A stretch of DNA of 32,839 nucleotides, taken from Actinomycetota bacterium (GTDB lineage: Bacteria > Actinomycetota > Thermoleophilia > Gaiellales > Gaiellaceae). Shown piece by piece: positions 30,378-32,839 of the stretch; within the stretch, counting starts at the first letter, position 1; every line of letters starts with the position of its first letter. The position numbers and the translations under genes are program-made. The DNA is taken from positions 1 through 32,839 of the forward strand of contig CANNRA010000003.1 in the NCBI GenBank assembly GCA_947507735.1, given 5' to 3'. The notes under the pieces were generated by a model. It was not told where the DNA came from, ran no database searches, and saw nothing but the letters and a program-made list of their open reading frames with translations.

Positions 30378-31235
30378 GTGAAACGCTTCCGCTACGTCCT
30401 CGCCGACGTCTTCACCGACAGGGCGCTCGAAGGGAACCCGCTCGCCGTCTTCACCAACGCCACGGGCCTGCCCGAGGCGATGCTGCAGAAGATCGCCCGC
30501 GAGCTGAACCTGTCGGAGACGGTGTTCGTCTATCCGCCCACCACCCGCGGCGAGGCGCACGTCAAGATCCGCATCTTCACGCCCGAGGCGGAGCTGCCGT
30601 TCGCCGGCCACCCGGTGCTGGGCACCGCTTTCGTGCTGGGCATCCCGCTGCAGGCCGTCGAGGTGCTGCTGGAGACGGGCATGGGCATCGTGCCGGTCGT
30701 GCTCGAGCGCGATGGCGCGCGGATCATCTTCGGCTGGATGCGGCAGCCCCTGCCGACGGTCGAGCCGCTCGGCGAGGCGGAGACGACGGAGCTGCTCGCA
30801 GCGCTCGGCGTCGAGCGCTCGCTGCTGCCGGTCGAGCTGTACGACAACGGCGTGCGCCATATCTACGTGGCGCTCGAGTCGGAGGCTGCTGTCGCCGCGC
30901 TCGAGCCCGACGTCAACCGGCTGCGTGCGATCGGCGCGCTCGGCATCAACTGCTTCGCCGGCGAGGGCCTCGCCTGGAAGACGCGGATGTTCGCGCCGGG
31001 CAAGGGCGTCGTCGAGGATCCGGCCACCGGCTCGGCGGCGGGGCCGCTCGCGCTGCACCTGGCCCGCCACGGCCGCATCGCCTTCGGCGACGAGATCGTC
31101 ATCTCGCAGGGCGCCGAGCTGCTGCGCCCCTCCACGCTGTACGCCCGGGCCGAGGGCTCGGCCGACGAGCTGCTCGCGATCCAGGTCGGCGGGTCGGCCG
31201 TCGTGGTCGCCCGCGGCGAGTTCCAGCTGACCTAG
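30378..31235 (+). CDS. PhzF family isomerase-like protein
   Basis: This 285-residue protein begins at GTG 30378. It matches the PhzF/DapF-like fold: DVFTDRALEGNPLAVF, the catalytic Glu47 in LSETVFV, RIFTPEAELPFAGHPVLGTAFVL, and in the second half EDPATGSAAGPLALHL. PhzF itself isomerises DHHA in phenazine synthesis; most relatives act in unknown pathways, and no phenazine genes are here. Ends 6 bases before the convergent BNR-like gene. Confidence 0.93.
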   Translation: MKRFRYVLADVFTDRALEGNPLAVFTNATGLPEAMLQKIARELNLSETVFVYPPTTRGEAHVKIRIFTPEAELPFAGHPVLGTAFVLGIPLQAVEVLLETGMGIVPVVLERDGARIIFGWMRQPLPTVEPLGEAETTELLAALGVERSLLPVELYDNGVRHIYVALESEAAVAALEPDVNRLRAIGALGINCFAGEGLAWKTRMFAPGKGVVEDPATGSAAGPLALHLARHGRIAFGDEIVISQGAELLRPSTLYARAEGSADELLAIQVGGSAVVVARGEFQLT

Positions 31236-31241
31236 CCGCGG

Positions 31242-31643
31242 CTACTCCGGGGCGACGAAGCCGAGCTCAGCGATCTCCGGCAGCTCCGGCGCGAGCGAGC
31301 GCCAGAAGCGACCGCCGTCCTCCGACAGCCAGAGGCGGGTTGCCGTCGCGTAGAGCACCGTGTCAGGGCTCTCCGGCGCGATCGCGATGTGCTGGCCCTT
31401 CGGCAGGCCATGGCCGGCGCCGCGCCAGGTGCGCCCCGCATCGTGCGAGACGAGCAGCGGCGGCTTCGCGTCGACGAGTGCGATCACCGTCGACCCGACG
31501 ACCGCTGCGTCGACGACGCGCGGCAGGCCCGTCTCGGGCACCAGTGAGGCGACCCAGTTCCCGGGGTGGTCAAGCAGCGTCGCCTGCTCGGCCGCCAGGT
31601 CGATCTCGACGTCGCCGAGCTCGGTGCGGCACCAGGCGATCAC
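31242..31643 (-). CDS. BNR/sialidase-repeat-like protein
   Basis: The GTG at 31643 overlaps the PfkB kinase stop by four bases; the product is 133 residues. Two Asp-box-like segments are seen: LLVSHDAGRTWRGAG and LWLSEDGGRFWRSLA, each S-x-D-x-G-x-x-W, as in BNR/beta-propeller proteins. It is too short for a complete propeller (two blades at most), so it may oligomerise or be a small relative. No signal peptide. The function with the kinase is unknown. Confidence 0.8.
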   Translation of the reverse strand: MIAWCRTELGDVEIDLAAEQATLLDHPGNWVASLVPETGLPRVVDAAVVGSTVIALVDAKPPLLVSHDAGRTWRGAGHGLPKGQHIAIAPESPDTVLYATATRLWLSEDGGRFWRSLAPELPEIAELGFVAPE

Positions 31644-32464
31644 CCCTGGCGTGCCCTGCCGGCGAGGATGCCTGCGACCACCGCCGAGGCGCGCCGCGCC
31701 GCCGCGGCAGGCGACTGGCCTGCGCTGCGCGCCACCAGGTACGAGATCGCGAACGCGTCACCGGCGCCGGTCGGGTCAAGCTCGCCCCGGATCGGCGTCG
31801 CCGGAATTCGCTCGGCCTGCCCGTCGGCCACGACCAGCGACCCCCGCGAGCCGAGCGTCACGACCACCTCGCCCACGCCGAGCTCCATCAGCGCCGACGG
31901 CTCCAGCTCATCGCCAACGAGCACCTTCGCCTCCTCCTCGGAGAGCTTGAGCATCGAGATGAAGCGCAGCAGGTCGGGATCGAACTTGTCGTCGAGCTGC
32001 AGCGGCCCGAGCTCCGACACGCGCACGAGGCCCTGCCCGTCGTAGAGCAGGCGCCTGCCGCGCGCGAGACGCTCCAGCGTCTCCACCGGAAAGTCGCTGC
32101 GCAGGAGCGGCGCCACGTGCACCCACTCGACGCGGTCGAGCGCGCGGGCAACCCAGCCGCCGGCCTCATCCAGCGTGAAGGGGTCGCCAATCGCAACGAC
32201 CTCCAGGCTGCGCTCCTCGCCGTGGTACTCGAAGCCGAACGAGGTGGTGGTGCGCCCCGCGATCAGACGCAGCGGCAGGTCGAGCGCGGCGAGGTGCAAC
32301 AGCAGCTCGGGCCGGTCGGCGGCGCCGCACTTGCAGGCGAGCGTGCCGGGACGGCCGAGCGCACGCAGGGCCTGCGCGGCGTAGACCGGGCCTCCACCGG
32401 GACGCGGAGCGGCGCCCGGGAAGAGATCGAGGGCGAGGCTGCCGACTACGCCAACAGGCTTCAC
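31640..32464 (-). CDS. PfkB-family carbohydrate kinase
   Basis: This 274-residue protein starts at GTG 32464. It has the N-terminal GVVGSLALDLFP and GGGPVYAAQALRALG segment of PfkB kinases and the C-terminal signature ELDPTGAGDAFAISYL with catalytic Asp236 and the anion hole GAG. LKLSEEEAKVLVG and VVTLGSRGSLVV are the usual intermediate motifs. It phosphorylates a sugar or nucleoside; the slightly short N-terminal lid does not indicate which. It is coupled to the BNR-like gene downstream. Confidence 0.92.
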   Translation of the reverse strand: MKPVGVVGSLALDLFPGAAPRPGGGPVYAAQALRALGRPGTLACKCGAADRPELLLHLAALDLPLRLIAGRTTTSFGFEYHGEERSLEVVAIGDPFTLDEAGGWVARALDRVEWVHVAPLLRSDFPVETLERLARGRRLLYDGQGLVRVSELGPLQLDDKFDPDLLRFISMLKLSEEEAKVLVGDELEPSALMELGVGEVVVTLGSRGSLVVADGQAERIPATPIRGELDPTGAGDAFAISYLVARSAGQSPAAAARRASAVVAGILAGRARQG

Positions 32465-32521
32465 AAAAGCATTCTGCGGGTCGCGGGGTCAGCGCGGGAG
32501 GTGGAGCAGCAGGGCGTGACG

Positions 32522-32839
32522 CTACGCCACGCCGATGCGGGCCGCGAGCTCATGCTCGATGGCACGCTCGACGCCCCCGCACGAGAGCGTCAGCAGCACG
32601 TCGGCGCCGCCCGCGGAGACGAGTTCGATCTCGGTGCCGGGCAGCAGTGCGAGCTCGCGCAGCGTGCGCAGGGCCTCCACGTCGTCGGGCACGCGGCGGA
32701 TCACGGCACGCTCGCCCGGGGCGAGCGCAGCGAGCGCACGCAGCGGCGGCTGCACCAGCCGCAGCTCGGCGTCGGGGATCGGGTCGCCGTGCGGGTCGTG
32801 CGTGGGGAAGCCGAGCGCGGCGTCGATGCGCGCCTCCAG
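32522..32839 (-). CDS. DtxR-family metal-dependent regulator, C-terminal part
   Basis: The frame is open to the window edge, so the N-terminal winged-helix part lies outside. The visible 105 residues start with LEARIDAALGFPTHDPHGDPIPD, the end of the DtxR dimerisation/metal-binding domain (the DPHGDPIP block corresponds to CPHGNPIP in IdeR), then an SH3-like FeoA domain (LAPGERAVIRRVPDD, LRELALLPGTEIELVSAGG, VERAIEHELAARIGV). These proteins repress iron or manganese uptake genes when metal is bound. The Cys-to-Asp change at the start of the block is seen in MntR-like members and may suit Mn. Confidence 0.9.
   Translation of the reverse strand: MEARIDAALGFPTHDPHGDPIPDAELRLVQPPLRALAALAPGERAVIRRVPDDVEALRTLRELALLPGTEIELVSAGGADVLLTLSCGGVERAIEHELAARIGVA

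Overview
The window is a GC-rich chromosomal segment with many GTG/TTG starts and 1-4 base gene overlaps. Its gene content (DUF1326-DUF2182 pair, CaiB/HMG-CoA-lyase-like pair, secreted multicopper oxidase, DtxR/FeoA regulator) suggests a high-GC actinobacterium, perhaps of the Thermoleophilia type. That placement is an inference; no rRNA or taxonomic marker is present.

The most informative structure is an integrated element of about 15.4 kb. A perfect 42-bp direct repeat lies at 1843-1884 and 17290-17331. The right copy is the 3' half of an intact tRNA-Arg(CCT) gene on the minus strand (17291-17362); the left copy is a displaced tRNA fragment. Between them lie a tyrosine recombinase (3995-5158), an excisionase-like protein (5352-5624), and a translationally coupled operon (8601 down to 5941) of an unknown protein, a DNA methyltransferase, a Toprim protein and a winged-helix protein. 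A doubled octamer TGCGCCAG occurs just inside both ends and again upstream of the integrase gene, and looks like recombinase or Xis arm sites. I see no relaxase, conjugation ATPase, portal, terminase or capsid gene, so the element looks like a mobilisable or satellite-type island.

Its cargo is accessory and partly defence-like: a type II restriction-modification pair (15160-17042), a predicted HEPN RNase (14436-15113), a three-gene operon headed by a TIGR04255 protein (2057-3765), a GIY-YIG-like protein, a six-arginine voltage-gated K+ channel, a secreted HNH nuclease with two DUF3761 repeats, a secreted Ig-like protein, an XRE regulator and a very small Lsr2-like protein.

Left of the element are host genes: the end of a cytochrome c, a peptidoglycan-binding/CHAP protein whose expected catalytic Cys is Ser, and a small secreted protein. 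Right of it are the tRNA, a multicopper oxidase flanked by 39-bp direct repeats, a membrane-anchored protein, an SF2 helicase, a UBP zinc-finger protein, a CaiB/BaiF CoA-transferase overlapping an HMG-CoA-lyase-like gene, a CoxG-like protein with a class III aminotransferase, DUF1326-DUF2182, an ABC exporter with a SixA-like phosphatase, an SDR, a PhzF protein, a PfkB kinase with a BNR-like protein, and the 3' part of a DtxR-family regulator. Apart from the atypical lyase these look like ordinary chromosomal genes.
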